DNA from: Chloroflexota bacterium
GTDB lineage: Bacteria; Chloroflexota; Dormibacteria; CF-121
NCBI GenBank assembly: GCA_005882775.1
Contig: VBDY01000125.1
Span: 1 to 41,460 of the forward strand
Length of the DNA: 41,460 bases
Direction: 5' to 3'
Below, one piece after another: positions 16,565-24,773 of the stretch. The notes under the pieces are model-generated. The model made no database searches and had not been told where the DNA came from. It was given only the letters and a program-made list of their open reading frames with translations. The translations under genes were made by a program, and so were the position numbers. Position 1 is the stretch's first letter. The number at the start of each line of letters is the position of its first letter.

Positions 16565-18022
16565 CTAGATGTCGTGGTAGAGGTAAAACTCCCATGGATG
16601 CGGACGGAGTGCGACCTGCTCGTACTCGCGGACACGCTTGTAGTCGATCCAGGTCTCGATCAGGTCCGAGGTGAAGACGCCGCCCCGGGTCAGATACTCG
16701 TGGTCCAGCTCCAGGGCATCGAGCACCTCGGCCAGCGATCCGGGCGTGCTCCGTACCTGGCGCTTCAACTCCGGGTCCAGCTCGTAGAGGTCCTCGTCGA
16801 TAGGCTTGGGTGGTTCGATCTTGTTGATCACGCCATCGAGTCCCGCCATCAGACAGGCGGCAAAGGAGAGGTAGGGGTTGCAGGACGGATCCGGAGTGCG
16901 GAATTCCAGCCGCTTCTGCTTGGGGTCCGTGAAATACATGGGGATCCGGACGCACGCGCTCCGGTTGCGCTTGGAGTAGATCAGGTTGATGGGCGCCTCG
17001 TAGCCGGGCACCAGCCGGCGATAGGAATTCGTGGTTGGGGCGGCGAATGCGAGCAATGACGGCGCATGCTTCAGCAGGCCGCCGATATACCAGCGGCACA
17101 TGTCGCTGATGAGCGCGTAGCCCGCCTTGTCATAAAACAGGGGGACTCCGTCCTTCCAGAGGCTCTGGTGAGTGTGCATGCCCGATCCGTTGTCCTGGAA
17201 CAGCGGCTTGGGCATGAACGTGGCGACAAACCCATTCTGGGCGCACACGTTCTTGACGATGTACTTGTACATCATCACCTGGTCGGCCATCGCGACCAGC
17301 GTCTTGTACCTCATGTCGATCTCGGTCTGGCCCGCGGTGCCGACCTCGTGGTGGTGAACCTCGACCTCGATCCCGGCGTCGATCAACTTGAGGACGATCT
17401 GTGACCGCAGGTCCTGCAGCTTGTCGGTCGGCGGCACCGGGAAATAGCCTTCCTTGTACCGCGGCCGGTAGCCCAGGTTCGGCTCCGAGTTCTTGCCGGA
17501 GTTCCACACGCCCTCGATCGAGTCGATCTCGTACATGCCGGAGAACTGGTTCTGGTCGAAGCGAATGCTGTTGAAGATGTAGAACTCGAGCTCGGGCCCC
17601 CAGTAGCTGGTGTCGGCGATGCCCGTCGAGGACAGGTAGGCCTCCGCTTTCTTGGCCACGTAACGAGGGTCGCGGGAATATGCCTCACCTGTGATCGGAT
17701 CTCTGACGTCGCAGGTCAGGCTGAGGGTGGGTACCCGAAGCACCGGGTCGACGAAGGCCGTGCCGGGGTCGGGGAAGAGGAGCATGTCGCTCTCGTGGAT
17801 GTGCTGGAAGCCGCGGATGCTCGAGCCATCGAACCCGATTCCGCCCTCGAACAGTCCGCTGGTCAGCTCGCTGACCGGGACCGAAAAGTGCTGCCAGGTA
17901 CCAATCAGGTCCACGAATTTGAGGTCGACGATCTTGATGCCTTGCTTGTGCGCCAGGTCGATGACGGCGTGCGCGTCCGTCTTTACCTCTTTTCTCGCCC
18001 GGACACCCTGGTCAATTGCCAT
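16565..18022 (-). CDS. glnA: Glutamine synthetase type I (GlnA, GSI-beta)
   Basis: The main glutamine synthetase, 485 aa, dodecameric by family. Motifs: [12 protein letters not shown] (beta-grasp), [69 protein letters not shown] and [11 protein letters not shown]. The GSI-beta insert ([15 protein letters not shown] to GYFPVPP) is present, and the adenylylation site Tyr is conserved in [10 protein letters not shown], so control by a GlnE-type adenylyltransferase is likely. ATG 18022 has GGAGGG about 9 nt upstream (18037-18032). TACCAT (18068-18063) is a possible -10. It is the first gene of a minus-strand run with the second glutamine synthetase and the ACT protein. Confidence 0.97.
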   Translation of the reverse strand: MAIDQGVRARKEVKTDAHAVIDLAHKQGIKIVDLKFVDLIGTWQHFSVPVSELTSGLFEGGIGFDGSSIRGFQHIHESDMLLFPDPGTAFVDPVLRVPTLSLTCDVRDPITGEAYSRDPRYVAKKAEAYLSSTGIADTSYWGPELEFYIFNSIRFDQNQFSGMYEIDSIEGVWNSGKNSEPNLGYRPRYKEGYFPVPPTDKLQDLRSQIVLKLIDAGIEVEVHHHEVGTAGQTEIDMRYKTLVAMADQVMMYKYIVKNVCAQNGFVATFMPKPLFQDNGSGMHTHQSLWKDGVPLFYDKAGYALISDMCRWYIGGLLKHAPSLLAFAAPTTNSYRRLVPGYEAPINLIYSKRNRSACVRIPMYFTDPKQKRLEFRTPDPSCNPYLSFAACLMAGLDGVINKIEPPKPIDEDLYELDPELKRQVRSTPGSLAEVLDALELDHEYLTRGGVFTSDLIETWIDYKRVREYEQVALRPHPWEFYLYHDI

Positions 18023-18168
18023 ATGGTGTGGTCCCTCCGTGATCTGAATTCCGACTCAACCCGATGGTAGGGTCCCCTCGGCGGCGGGTCATCGTACGGC
18101 CGGGACGACCCGGGCGCGGCCGTTTTGTGCTCTGCGCCCAAGCCCCGGCGGCGCGGCCGCCGGCCGGC

Positions 18169-18927
18169 TTAACTGGGAGTGGGAGAGCCGGTACCAGACG
18201 CCGGCGGGCTGAGTTGGAGCTCGGGCGGTAGATGCGTGACGCTGATCGAGAACTCGCCGGATCCAGCTACCTGGGTGAACGACACACTCGTCACGAAGCG
18301 GCCCTTGTCAAAATTCAATGTTTGGCCGACCCTGGCTGCGCCGGTTGGGTCGCCGGCCTCTTCGGTCCAGCCCCGCTGTGGCAGCGCGGTGCGATAGAAG
18401 GTTGCGACCTGGGCCAGGTCTTTGACCCGAAATGTCTCGTAAATGGTCTCGGTCTGGGCCGGACCAGGCTGCTCGTTGACCAGGACAGCGCCCGGTGGTC
18501 GGGGCAAGGCCTCGATCTGGGGTTTGGTGAGATGCACGTCCGCCCCGCTGACCAGGGAGAGGACGTCCACCAGCTGGACCAGGACGTAGAGCGAGAGCGC
18601 GGCCAGGGCGGCCGTACCCGCTGCGCCCAGGCCCCACAGCACCACCCGCTGCTCGAGCCCGTCCCGGTGGCGCTGCCAGGCGGTCCAGGCAAAAAACCCG
18701 GCCGTCAGCAGGCAGCCGGCCACGATTGCCGCCCCGGCCAGCTGGAGCCATGGCTCCTGGGTGTCGGTGACCGCCACCTGGTCCACCGCGAGGACCAGCA
18801 GACCGAGCACGGCGGCGTAGGCCGCGGCGCGCAAAGGCACAACCAGAGGATGGGGAGGACCAGCTATCGGACGGAGCAGGGCCGCCGGCTTCAGTCGCCG
18901 GCGCGCTGGTCGGCTGCTTGCTCCCAT
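18169..18927 (-). CDS. Predicted membrane protein with C-terminal soluble domain
   Basis: A 252-aa protein not recognised by family. Three hydrophobic helices lie at about 32-52, 60-82 and 93-118, followed by an approximately 130-residue soluble domain (from ADVHLTKPQIEALPRP) with a YETFRVKDLAQVATFYRTALPQRGW segment and a Pro/Ser-rich end. That YRxALPxxGW pattern resembles small beta-rich domains found in bacterial lipoproteins and membrane-anchored proteins. The ATG at 18927 overlaps the upstream ABC-F gene by 37 bp; a later GTG near 18847 would avoid this but has no SD. Expression is probably coupled to the ABC-F gene. The 18023-18168 gap to glnA holds a GC-rich palindromic stretch (about 18146-18170) that may end this transcript. 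Confidence 0.72.
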   Translation of the reverse strand: MGASSRPARRRLKPAALLRPIAGPPHPLVVPLRAAAYAAVLGLLVLAVDQVAVTDTQEPWLQLAGAAIVAGCLLTAGFFAWTAWQRHRDGLEQRVVLWGLGAAGTAALAALSLYVLVQLVDVLSLVSGADVHLTKPQIEALPRPPGAVLVNEQPGPAQTETIYETFRVKDLAQVATFYRTALPQRGWTEEAGDPTGAARVGQTLNFDKGRFVTSVSFTQVAGSGEFSISVTHLPPELQLSPPASGTGSPTPS

Positions 18928-20765
18928 TCCTTATAGAGGATGCGCAGACGATCGGAGGTTGCCTCGTGCTCCTGGGAGAGCTCCGCCACCAGGGTCCGGT
19001 CGTTGTAGGTCTCGTGGTCGGCCAGGCGCTCCTCGATGCCGCGCAGCTGATCCTCGAGGTCGCCTATCTCCGTCTCGAGCGCGTCGGCTGGTCGTCGCCC
19101 CGCTGGCGGCTGTGGCGCTCGGCTGCCCTTGCCGGGGGACGGGGCCGCGGCCGTCCCGGTCTTATCGCCGGCAGCTCGTTCGCGCCGGCGCTCGAAGTCT
19201 GAGTAGTTGCCGAGGTTCATGGTCACAGCTCCGCCCTCGATCGTCCAGAGGCGGGTGGCGATGGCATCGATGAAATAGCGGTCATGCGAAACGAAGACGA
19301 CTGTGCCTTCGAACGTGGTGAGCGCCTCCTCGAGCATCTCCTGGGCGGGGATGTCGAGGTGGTTGGTGGGCTCATCGAGCAGGAGGAGCCCCGCATCGTC
19401 GAGCATCAGCTTGGCCAGGGCAACCCTGCTCTTTTCGCCGCCGCTCAGCGCCCGGATGGTCTTGAAGGCATCATCGCCTGTAAAGAGGAGACGCCCCAGG
19501 AAGGTGCGGAGGGTTTCCTCCGGGAGGCCAAATGCATCCTGCAGCTCCTGGACAACGGTCTTGCTGGGGTCGAGGTCGGCGAGGTGCTGGTCGTAGTAGC
19601 GCATCCGAACCCGCGGTCCGAGTCGCACCCGTCCTTCGATCGGCCGGAGCTCTCCGAGGAGCACCTTGAGCAAACTGGTCTTGCCCGAGCCGTTGGAGCC
19701 TACCACCGCCACCCGCTCCTGGGCGCTGATGGTGAACGCCGGGACGGCGAGAAGCTCGCGTTCGCCGTACCCGATTCGCAGGCCCTCACTCTGGAAGATT
19801 TGCTGGCTGGTCCCGGATGCCTTCAGCTGAATGCGGATCTGCTCGTCGACCGCGGGGGGCGCGACCCGCTCGAGCCGGTCGAGCTTGGTCTGACGGCCAC
19901 GAGCCTCACGGGCGCGCTGGCCGGCTTTGTAACGTCGGATGAATTCTTCGGTCCGAGCGATGTACTCCTGCTGGGCTTGGTACTCCTTCTGCTGCAGGGT
20001 TCGCCGCTCGCGCCGCAGGCGGACGTACTGTCGGTAGTTTCCCGGGTACCACTCCCCGACCCCGGCCTGGAGCTCGAGGATGTCGCTCACTATCCGGTCG
20101 AGGAATCGGCGGTCGTGGGAGACGATCAGCATCCCGGCTCGGTTGAGGTGCAGGAAGCCTTCCAGCCATTCGATGGCTTGCAGGTCCAGGTGGTTGGTGG
20201 GCTCGTCGAGCAGCAACAGGTCGGCGTCCTGGAGAAGAAGCCTCGCCAGGGCCAGCCGTCGCCGTTGCCCGCCGCTCAGGGCCGCCGGCTGGAGGGCCTG
20301 GTCGCGCTCGTTGAGTCCGACACCGTGGAGGACCTCGGCCACCCGGCTGTCGTAGGCGTAGCCATCCAGTCGCTCATACTCGTGCTGGGCATCGCCATAG
20401 CGCTCCAGCAGACCTGAAACCTCCTCGACTTTTGCCCGGCTGAGGACGGTGCCCATCGCGTCGAGCTCGGCCCGAAGCCCCATGATGTCCGGGCGGCTGT
20501 GTAGCGCGTCGGCGTAGACACTCTCGTGTGGACTCGCTTCCAGCTCTTGAGGCAGATGCGCGACCCGGATTCGGGGCGCAAGTGCGACGGATCCCCGGCT
20601 GGGTACGAGCTCCCCTGCGATGGCCCGAAGCAGGCTCGACTTGCCGCTGCCGTTGGCGCCGACGATCCCCAGCCGCTGGCCCGCCTCCACCTGAAAGCTG
20701 AGCCGATCGACGATGTCGCTGGCTCCATAGGCGATGGTGAGCTCGTCCACTTTGAGCACAGGCAT
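18891..20765 (-). CDS. ABC-F family ATPase (ribosome-associated, Uup/EttA-like)
   Basis: A 624-aa protein with two ATP-binding cassettes and no membrane segments. Cassette 1: Walker A GANGSGKSS, signature LSGGQRRRLALARLL, Walker B LLLLDEPTNHLD. The linker (about 235-310; RLRRERRTLQQKEYQAQQEYI) is the helical P-site-tRNA interaction motif region. Cassette 2: GSNGSGKTS, LSGGEKSRVALAKLM, LLLLDEPTNHLD. A charged C-terminal coiled coil (about 555-624) resembles the Uup DNA/ribosome-binding tail. ABC-F proteins act on stalled ribosomes or give antibiotic resistance; which applies is not visible. ATG 20765 matches the family start (MPVLKVDEL) and lies 10 nt behind TAGACT; a TTG at 20807 in frame is less likely. 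Confidence 0.93.
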   Translation of the reverse strand: MPVLKVDELTIAYGASDIVDRLSFQVEAGQRLGIVGANGSGKSSLLRAIAGELVPSRGSVALAPRIRVAHLPQELEASPHESVYADALHSRPDIMGLRAELDAMGTVLSRAKVEEVSGLLERYGDAQHEYERLDGYAYDSRVAEVLHGVGLNERDQALQPAALSGGQRRRLALARLLLQDADLLLLDEPTNHLDLQAIEWLEGFLHLNRAGMLIVSHDRRFLDRIVSDILELQAGVGEWYPGNYRQYVRLRRERRTLQQKEYQAQQEYIARTEEFIRRYKAGQRAREARGRQTKLDRLERVAPPAVDEQIRIQLKASGTSQQIFQSEGLRIGYGERELLAVPAFTISAQERVAVVGSNGSGKTSLLKVLLGELRPIEGRVRLGPRVRMRYYDQHLADLDPSKTVVQELQDAFGLPEETLRTFLGRLLFTGDDAFKTIRALSGGEKSRVALAKLMLDDAGLLLLDEPTNHLDIPAQEMLEEALTTFEGTVVFVSHDRYFIDAIATRLWTIEGGAVTMNLGNYSDFERRRERAAGDKTGTAAAPSPGKGSRAPQPPAGRRPADALETEIGDLEDQLRGIEERLADHETYNDRTLVAELSQEHEATSDRLRILYKEWEQAADQRAGD

Positions 20766-20775
20766 GGTGAGTCGA

Positions 20776-20781
20776 AGTCTA
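20776..20781 (-). promoter_or_regulatory. -10 element of the ABC-F gene, near-leaderless
   Basis: Read on the minus strand, TAGACT ends 10 nt before ATG 20765. No SD sequence intervenes. Confidence 0.42.
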
Positions 20782-20860
20782 CCGGCGGCCCGGGAATAAA
20801 CCGGCAAACGGGAAGGTTTTCGATCTTGTCCAGGAAACTCACGCGATTTAAGGAAACGCC

Positions 20861-21241
20861 ATGATGGGATTGCTGGCTCAGACCAACGCTCATATCCGCG
20901 AGGCCGAACAGCGCCACCGCCAGGTCAAAGAGCTCGAGGACAGATGGAAGCGGCCGATCGCCCTGATCGACGCCCTCCTCGAGAACCTCGAGGAGCTCAA
21001 CCTCAGGGGCCAGAAGCGGGTGCCACTTGCCTACGAGGCTCGGCTGCGCGAGATCGTCGCCCTGGTTCCGCCGGACCCGGAGCTTGCCGAAACGGTCGCC
21101 AACCTCAAGGTCAAGATCGGGATCGGCAAGCTGATGGACGCGCTGTTCGCGGTCGAGGAAACTCTCTTCTCCCAGCGCTACGGCTCCTCGTTCGACACCG
21201 AGAGCGCCGACCTGACGAGCGACCTCTTTACCGCCGCTTAG
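20861..21241 (+). CDS. Hypothetical helical protein
   Basis: A 126-aa soluble protein not recognised. Largely alpha-helical and charged: IREAEQRHRQVKELEDRW and ALIDALLENLEELNL suggest coiled coil, then RVPLAYEARLREIVALVPPD and a C-terminal half rich in short helices. No Cys and no catalytic motif. AAGGAA at 20850-20855 precedes two consecutive ATG codons (20861 and 20864). Divergent from the ABC-F gene and 36 bp ahead of the MgtC-like gene. Confidence 0.75.
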   Translation: MMGLLAQTNAHIREAEQRHRQVKELEDRWKRPIALIDALLENLEELNLRGQKRVPLAYEARLREIVALVPPDPELAETVANLKVKIGIGKLMDALFAVEETLFSQRYGSSFDTESADLTSDLFTAA

Positions 21242-21265
21242 GCTGGGCCCTCGCCTCCGGCGGGG

Positions 21266-21271
21266 TACCAT
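21266..21271 (+). promoter_or_regulatory. -10 element of the MgtC-like gene, leaderless
   Basis: TACCAT ends 6 nt before the GTG at 21278, so transcription would start at or next to the start codon. No ribosome binding site is present. Confidence 0.5.
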
Positions 21272-21277
21272 ATCGCC

Positions 21278-21964
21278 GTGCCAGAGCTGAGCGCGCTCGA
21301 CGTCCTCGTCCGGTTACTGGCCGCCCTGGTGCTGGGGGGCTTGATTGGCCTGGAGCGGGAGCGGCAGGAGCGCGCGGCCGGGCTACGAACCGTGACCATG
21401 GTCTCGCTCGGGTCCTGCCTGTTCACCCTGCTCTCCCTCGGCGCATTTCACGCGACCAATACCGACCCGTCGCGGGTGGCTGCCCAGATCGTGACCGGTA
21501 TCGGGTTTCTCGGCGCCGGGACAATATTTCTGCGCAAGGACCTGGTCCGAGGTCTGACCACGGCTGCCACCATCTGGGCCACGGCGGCGATCGGGATGGC
21601 GACCGCCACCGGTGAGTTCTTTGCCGCCGCCTTCACCACCCTGCTGATCCTGGCGGTCCTGATGGTTTTGAAGCCGATTGAGCGGCGCCTCTTCAAGCGG
21701 CCGGAAGAGGCGCGGGTTTCCCTGTTGATGCCGCGCCGCGATGGCGGCATTGAGGGCGTGCGTACGGCGCTGGCCGGCGTGGGGGCCGTGCCGCAGTCGA
21801 TCGAGTTTCAGGAGGTGGGTGCGGAGGACCGGGTGGAATTCGAGCTGGACGTGCCTCCCACCTGCACCACCGCCGACCTGCTGCGCCAGCTGCGCGCGGT
21901 AGAAGGAGTGCACCAGATCACCGTGTTTCGCGAGGCCGAGGATCGATCGCGGATCGGCACCTGA
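21278..21964 (+). CDS. MgtC/SapB family membrane protein
   Basis: A 228-aa protein with the MgtC N-terminal membrane domain: LGGLIGLERERQERAAGLRT, TGIGFLGAGTIFLRKDLVRG and a GLTTAATIWATAAIGMATATG segment, with about five hydrophobic helices up to residue 133. The C-terminal approximately 85 residues form a soluble, ACT-like domain (VSLLMPRRDGG..LRQLRAVEGVHQITVFRE). MgtC proteins are linked to magnesium limitation and to inhibition of the F1Fo ATPase in pathogens; in environmental bacteria the role is unclear. GTG start with a leaderless-type promoter. Confidence 0.92.
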   Translation: MPELSALDVLVRLLAALVLGGLIGLERERQERAAGLRTVTMVSLGSCLFTLLSLGAFHATNTDPSRVAAQIVTGIGFLGAGTIFLRKDLVRGLTTAATIWATAAIGMATATGEFFAAAFTTLLILAVLMVLKPIERRLFKRPEEARVSLLMPRRDGGIEGVRTALAGVGAVPQSIEFQEVGAEDRVEFELDVPPTCTTADLLRQLRAVEGVHQITVFREAEDRSRIGT

Positions 21965-21970
21965 TACAAT
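21962..21970 (+). promoter_or_regulatory. Extended -10 promoter (TGATACAAT) for a short transcript
   Basis: TG-A-TACAAT has the extended -10 form and overlaps the MgtC gene stop codon (TGA 21962-21964). No -35 is evident, which extended -10 promoters can do without. The predicted start near 21977 would give a transcript of about 80 nt ending at the terminator at 22025-22060. Confidence 0.5.
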
Positions 21971-22000
21971 TGGCCGCCTAAGGTTTCGGAGGTGGTGCCA

Positions 22001-22039
22001 ATGGCAAAAAGTACTGAGATAAGTGAGACCGGCGCCTGA
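22001..22039 (+). CDS. 12-codon micro-ORF ending inside a terminator hairpin
   Basis: GGAGG at 21989-21993 precedes ATG 22001 at 7 nt spacing. It encodes MAKSTEISETGA and its stop (22037-22039) falls exactly in the hairpin loop of the intrinsic terminator. The peptide's last four codons form the left arm of the stem, so a translating ribosome would melt the terminator. No downstream plus-strand gene follows, so the product may be a small RNA, a tiny peptide, or a leader-like remnant. Confidence 0.55.
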   Translation: MAKSTEISETGA

Positions 22040-22060
22040 GGGCGCCGGTCTCTTTTTATT
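22025..22060 (+). terminator. Rho-independent terminator with perfect 12-bp stem
   Basis: GAGACCGGCGCC (22025-22036), loop TGAG, GGCGCCGGTCTC (22041-22052), then TTTTTATT. It closes the micro-ORF transcript and probably read-through from the MgtC-like gene. Its T-run overlaps the stop codon of the convergent crotonase gene (22056-22058). Confidence 0.95.
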
Positions 22061-22847
22061 CAGCCCCTCTAAAGACCGGCTTTCTCTTGTCGAGAAAGGC
22101 CCGCACCGCCTCCTGGTGGTCAGCCGTCCGCCCTGCCAGCGACTGAAGGTGTGCCTCCAGCTCGAGCGCCTGCTCCAGGTCGAGTGACAGGGCGCGCTCC
22201 ATTCCGCGTTTGATCAGGGCGTAGGCTTCGGCAGGGCCTGCGCTCAGCCCGGATGCCAGCTCCGTAACTGTCGAGAGAAGCTCGCCCGGGGCGGCGACGG
22301 CGCTCACCAGCCCCAGCCGGTGCGCCTCGGCGGCGCTCACCGGGTTGCCCGTGAGGGCAAGCTCCATCGCCTTGCCGTATCCGAGCATGCGGGTTAGGAA
22401 GAACAGGCTTCCCGCGTCAGGCACCAGCCCGACCCGGACGAAGACCACGATCAGCTGGGCATCGGAAGCGATCACGCGCAGGTCGCAGGCCAGGGCCAGG
22501 CTCAGACCGGCCCCGGCCGCCGTGCCGTTGATGGCCGCAACCACCGGCTTCGGACACGTCCGGATAGCGCGGATTAGCGGGGCATAATTTTCGCGGAGGT
22601 CTTGACCCAGCTCTCGCTCGCCACGTTCGTGGCGACTGCTGAGCTCGCGCAGGTCGGCTCCGGCGCTAAAGGCTCGACCGGCACCGGTCAGCACGATGCA
22701 GCCGACCGCCGTGTCTTTTACCGCCTGCTCGAACGCTCGCCGAAGGGCGCGCGCAGACTCCGAGTCGATGGCGTTCAGGGCATCCGGCCGGTTCATGGTC
22801 AGGGTGAGGACGCGCCCGTCTTGTGTCGCGATCACGACCTCGCTCAT
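22056..22847 (-). CDS. Enoyl-CoA hydratase/isomerase family protein (PaaG-like)
   Basis: A 263-aa crotonase. Oxyanion-hole segments are FSAGADLREL and INGTAAGAGLSLALACDLRV. The Glu of classical hydratases in GGGCE is Ser here (AGAGLSL), while an Asp is present in GLVPDAGSLFFL. This combination is that of PaaG-type 1,2-epoxyphenylacetyl-CoA or double-bond isomerases, so isomerase activity is more likely than hydration. ATG 22847 overlaps the upstream crotonase stop by 4 bp. No other phenylacetate genes are seen nearby. Confidence 0.9.
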   Translation of the reverse strand: MSEVVIATQDGRVLTLTMNRPDALNAIDSESARALRRAFEQAVKDTAVGCIVLTGAGRAFSAGADLRELSSRHERGERELGQDLRENYAPLIRAIRTCPKPVVAAINGTAAGAGLSLALACDLRVIASDAQLIVVFVRVGLVPDAGSLFFLTRMLGYGKAMELALTGNPVSAAEAHRLGLVSAVAAPGELLSTVTELASGLSAGPAEAYALIKRGMERALSLDLEQALELEAHLQSLAGRTADHQEAVRAFLDKRKPVFRGAE

Positions 22848-23617
22848 CGACCTGTGAACCGCGCCGGCCTCTTTTCCAGGAACGCCCGCATGCCTTCGCG
22901 CTTGTCCTCCGAGGCGAACAGAAGGTAGAACAGCTTGCGCTCGAGCTCCAGGCCGGCGCTGAGACTGACCTCGGCTGCGTGGTTGACCGCCTCCTTGCCG
23001 AGCCGCACAGCCAGCGGTGGCCGGTCGGCGATCAGTCGAGCCAGCCGGCGGGCCTCGTCCAGGTGCGCACCCTGGGGAACCACCCGGTTCACCAGTCCCA
23101 TCCGCTCGGCATCGACCGCCCGAACCGGTTCGCCGGTGAGGACGGCCTCCATCGCCCGCACCTTGCCCACGCTTCGAGCCCAGCGCTGGGTCCCGCCGGC
23201 GCCCGGAATGATGCCAATCTTCACCTCGGGCTGACCGAACTGCGCCGTCTCGGAGGCAACGATCAGGTCGCACATGAGAGCCAGCTCGCAACCGCCCCCC
23301 AGTGCGTAACCGCTGACCGCGGCTATCAGTGGCTTGCGGAGCGCGCGAAGGCGTGCCCATCGGCTGAAGTTGTCGTCATCCAGCACCTCGACCGCGCCCG
23401 CTTCCGCCATCTGGCCGATATCCGCGCCCGCGGCAAAGGCGCGCTCGCTGCCGGTCAGGATCATGCATCGGATGGCGGCCTCGCGGTCGAAGCCCTCCAG
23501 AGCGTCGACGATTTCGGCGATGGTCTGATGGTTGAGGGCGTTGTGGACCTGGGGCCGGTTGATGGTCACGATGCCGATCGGCCCATCAGTCTCGGTCCTG
23601 ATGAATTCGTACGGCAT
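22844..23617 (-). CDS. Enoyl-CoA hydratase
   Basis: A 257-aa classical crotonase. FAAGADIGQM and SGYALGGGCELALMCDLIVAS form the oxyanion hole. Both catalytic Glu residues are in place (GGGCELA and QPEVKIGIIPGAGGTQRW). It hydrates 2-enoyl-CoA in fatty-acid or aromatic beta-oxidation. ATG 23617 has AAAGGAGG about 6 nt upstream and a TAGACT -10 candidate (minus strand, 23643-23638). It is translationally coupled to the PaaG-like gene; the pair can supply hydration and isomerisation steps of one pathway. Confidence 0.95.
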   Translation of the reverse strand: MPYEFIRTETDGPIGIVTINRPQVHNALNHQTIAEIVDALEGFDREAAIRCMILTGSERAFAAGADIGQMAEAGAVEVLDDDNFSRWARLRALRKPLIAAVSGYALGGGCELALMCDLIVASETAQFGQPEVKIGIIPGAGGTQRWARSVGKVRAMEAVLTGEPVRAVDAERMGLVNRVVPQGAHLDEARRLARLIADRPPLAVRLGKEAVNHAAEVSLSAGLELERKLFYLLFASEDKREGMRAFLEKRPARFTGR

Positions 23618-23650
23618 GGTTGCCTCCTTTTGTCGACAGTCTAATTTGGG

Positions 23651-24241
23651 GTGCAGCTTTCGGGAGCCCGCCCGCGTTATAGGGGGGTGAATCGGTGGGC
23701 TGCCGCGTGCCTCCTGCCTGCACTCCTCACGGGGCTGCAGCCTGTCACAGCCCTGGCTGACCAGCCCCCCTACCGGACGGTGATCGAGACCCTGGTGCCC
23801 AAGACGGCAGGGGTGGAGGTGGCAGGGACCACCGGCGGCTGCGACTTTCTACTGAAAAATACCAGCGGGCAGGACGTCGTGTTCTTCGACCTGACCAGCA
23901 AGCCATTCCGGTTCGTGGCTTCCAAGGCCGGGACCCCGCCGCCGTCTCTGCCGGTGCACCTCGCAGGCTCGTGGCCCTGCGCGGCGCTTCCCGCCATCAG
24001 CGAGGACCAGCGATGGAACCACACGTCGGTCAACTTGCTGGGCTGGAGCGTGAAGGGGCAGGTCGGCTCGCTGGCATTCAAGCTGCTGGCGCACACCGAA
24101 TATGACCCCGCCCTGGACCCATCATCCGAGTGGATGTTCTATCTCCGGATAGCCGCTGGCCTGATCGCGCTTGGCGGTTTGCTGGTGATGGCTCCCTTTC
24201 TCTACTTGCGGCGCCGTCAGATCCTGGCTCCGGCGCGCTGA
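23651..24241 (+). CDS. Secreted protein anchored by a C-terminal membrane helix
   Basis: A 196-aa protein not recognised by family. The N-terminus is a signal peptide (basic region, hydrophobic WAAACLLPALLTGL, cleavage after ALA near residue 36). An extracytoplasmic domain of about 115 residues carries two cysteines (GGCDF and WPCAAL) that may form a disulfide. A membrane helix (about 166-186; LRIAAGLIALGGLLVMAPFLYL) ends in RRRQ. GTG 23651 is 5 nt behind TCTAAT, a leaderless arrangement; an internal GTG at 23687 would shorten the signal peptide. Divergent from the crotonase pair. Confidence 0.72.
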   Translation: MQLSGARPRYRGVNRWAAACLLPALLTGLQPVTALADQPPYRTVIETLVPKTAGVEVAGTTGGCDFLLKNTSGQDVVFFDLTSKPFRFVASKAGTPPPSLPVHLAGSWPCAALPAISEDQRWNHTSVNLLGWSVKGQVGSLAFKLLAHTEYDPALDPSSEWMFYLRIAAGLIALGGLLVMAPFLYLRRRQILAPAR

Positions 24242-24251
24242 AACCTGGCTC

Positions 24252-24333
24252 TGGACGTCCGGTCCAACCCGCCATATAATCCAAATCGGCAGAGACTGGA
24301 GCGAGGAAACCGCCCATTCGAGCGGTTGCTTTT
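24252..24333 (+). promoter_or_regulatory. Promoter plus attenuator-like hairpin in the 24242-24360 gap
   Basis: TGGACG (24252-24257) and TATAAT (24275-24280) lie 17 nt apart. About 20 nt past the expected start is a hairpin AACCGC (24308-24313)/GCGGTT (24322-24327) followed by GCTTTT, a weak terminator shape. A second -10-like TAAAGT (24349-24354) lies 6 nt before the ATG at 24361. Confidence 0.5.
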
Positions 24334-24360
24334 CTGATACCCGAGCTGTAAAGTCTTGCC

Positions 24361-24702
24361 ATGGAGCGGCGGCGGGACGACACTCTGGTCGAAAAGGAAG
24401 GGTCGGTGGGAAGGAAAGCGGTGATTCTCGTCGGCTTCTGCACCGCGCAGGTCCTCGACATTGTCACCACCCACATCGGCCTGAGCCAGGGTCGTCAGGA
24501 ACTCAACGGGGTGGCCGCCTGGGTGATCCAGCACGATGGCGAGCTGGCGGTCTATGCGATCAAGGTGACACTGGTCGCCGCCCTGGTCGGCTTCCTGCTG
24601 CTCATCGGGCGGCGCCGGCCCGGGATCTGGAACGCCTACCTGGTGGCGGCCTTCATCACCACTTTTGCGGTCGCGAACAACATATACCGGATCCTGACTT
24701 AG
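24361..24702 (+). CDS. Small membrane protein, DUF5658-like
   Basis: A 113-aa protein with three to four hydrophobic helices. The DIVTTHIGLSQGRQELNGVAAW segment (about 33-54) matches the DxxTTxxGL..GxxExN pattern of DUF5658 small membrane proteins, function unknown. ATG 24361 is reached without a ribosome binding site and lies 6 nt after a -10-like hexamer. Followed at 24703-24773 by a short gap with no clear element. Confidence 0.75.
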   Translation: MERRRDDTLVEKEGSVGRKAVILVGFCTAQVLDIVTTHIGLSQGRQELNGVAAWVIQHDGELAVYAIKVTLVAALVGFLLLIGRRRPGIWNAYLVAAFITTFAVANNIYRILT

Positions 24703-24773
24703 CAGGACGAGCGGAGCGAGCTTTAGCTTAGGACCGCGTCCGGCCGTTTCAGTTTCCCTGCGAGAATGCAGAC

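Noticed and set aside
19284-20417. A 377-codon plus-strand open frame
   Set aside because: It is antisense to the ABC-F gene with both Walker motifs; no recognisable protein features.
22056-23617. Crotonase pair as part of a phenylacetate catabolic cluster
   Set aside because: Only PaaG-like features are present; no paaABCDE, paaK or paaZ genes are in the window.
24703-24773. Short repeats GAGCGGAGCGAGC and AGCTTTAGCTTAG
   Set aside because: Too short and isolated to support a repeat family or regulatory site.
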